DNA from: Hyphochytrium catenoides
Lineage: Eukaryota; Sar; Hyphochytriomycetes; Hyphochytriales; Hyphochytriaceae
Length of the DNA stretch: 32,301 nucleotides
Direction of reading: 5' to 3'
Assembly: GCA_900088475.1 (NCBI GenBank)
Contig: FLMG01000941.1
Span: forward strand, 55,914-88,214
Numbering within the stretch: the first letter of the stretch is position 1; the number at the start of each line of letters is the position of its first letter. The position numbers were made by a program, and so were the translations under genes. The notes beneath the pieces are model-generated. The model saw only the letters and a program-made list of their open reading frames with translations, searched no databases and was not told where the DNA came from. Positions 32,270 through 32,301 of this stretch are shown here, in pieces.

Positions 32270-32271
<2 letters not shown>
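27065..32271. other. 5.2-kb stretch without recognised genes
   Basis: All open frames here are short (the longest is about 143 codons) and none shows a recognisable domain or a chain of phase-matched exons. The long CT/GA tracts common in the first 27 kb are absent until the last 30 bases. It could be intergenic DNA, a decayed mobile element, or a gene with very small exons. No terminal repeats, tRNA or rRNA were identified by eye. Confidence 0.5.
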
Positions 32272-32300
<29 letters not shown>

Positions 32301-32301
32301 G
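32272..32301 (-). repeat. GA microsatellite at window edge
   Basis: A clean GA run reaches the end of the window, so its full length cannot be seen. Confidence 0.95.

Overview
The window is nuclear DNA from an intron-rich unicellular eukaryote. Five protein genes could be traced exon by exon. They have 52 exons and 47 introns in total, all modelled as GT-AG, and the reading frame stays open across every junction. The standard code fits: TAG, TGA and TAA are all used as real stops. Long CT/GA dinucleotide tracts fill many introns and spacers. The gene set (general transcription factor, snoRNP assembly factor, TRPP-type channel with ryanodine-receptor domains, bacterial-type transhydrogenase) suggests a protist. 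An alveolate or other SAR-lineage organism is plausible, but the sequence alone does not prove it.

Layout. 456-7235 (+): a 12-exon polycystin-2-like cation channel whose cytosolic tail carries two tandem RyR domains. 7887-13730 (-): a 15-exon type II membrane protein of the glutamate carboxypeptidase II / transferrin receptor family that has lost most of its zinc site. 14435-19464 (-): a 14-exon flavoprotein disulfide reductase of the soluble pyridine nucleotide transhydrogenase (SthA) type, with a likely mitochondrial presequence. 20541-23232 (+): a 5-exon HIT-zinc-finger protein of the BCD1/ZNHIT6 family, which acts in box C/D snoRNP assembly. 24267-26376 (-): a 6-exon TFIIB of 316 residues. 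From about 27 kb to the end no gene could be recognised.

Gene arrangement. The channel and the receptor-like gene converge. The transhydrogenase and BCD1 genes diverge from a 1.1-kb spacer dominated by CT repeats. BCD1 and TFIIB converge on a 1-kb spacer holding three copies of a hairpin repeat whose outer stems differ in sequence but still pair. The five genes do not form one pathway. BCD1 and TFIIB are nuclear housekeeping factors, the transhydrogenase-like protein belongs to redox metabolism, and the other two are membrane proteins with possible signalling or uptake roles.

The observations most worth a second look are the TRPP-RyR fusion, the catalytically dead M28-family receptor, and the covarying hairpin repeats.
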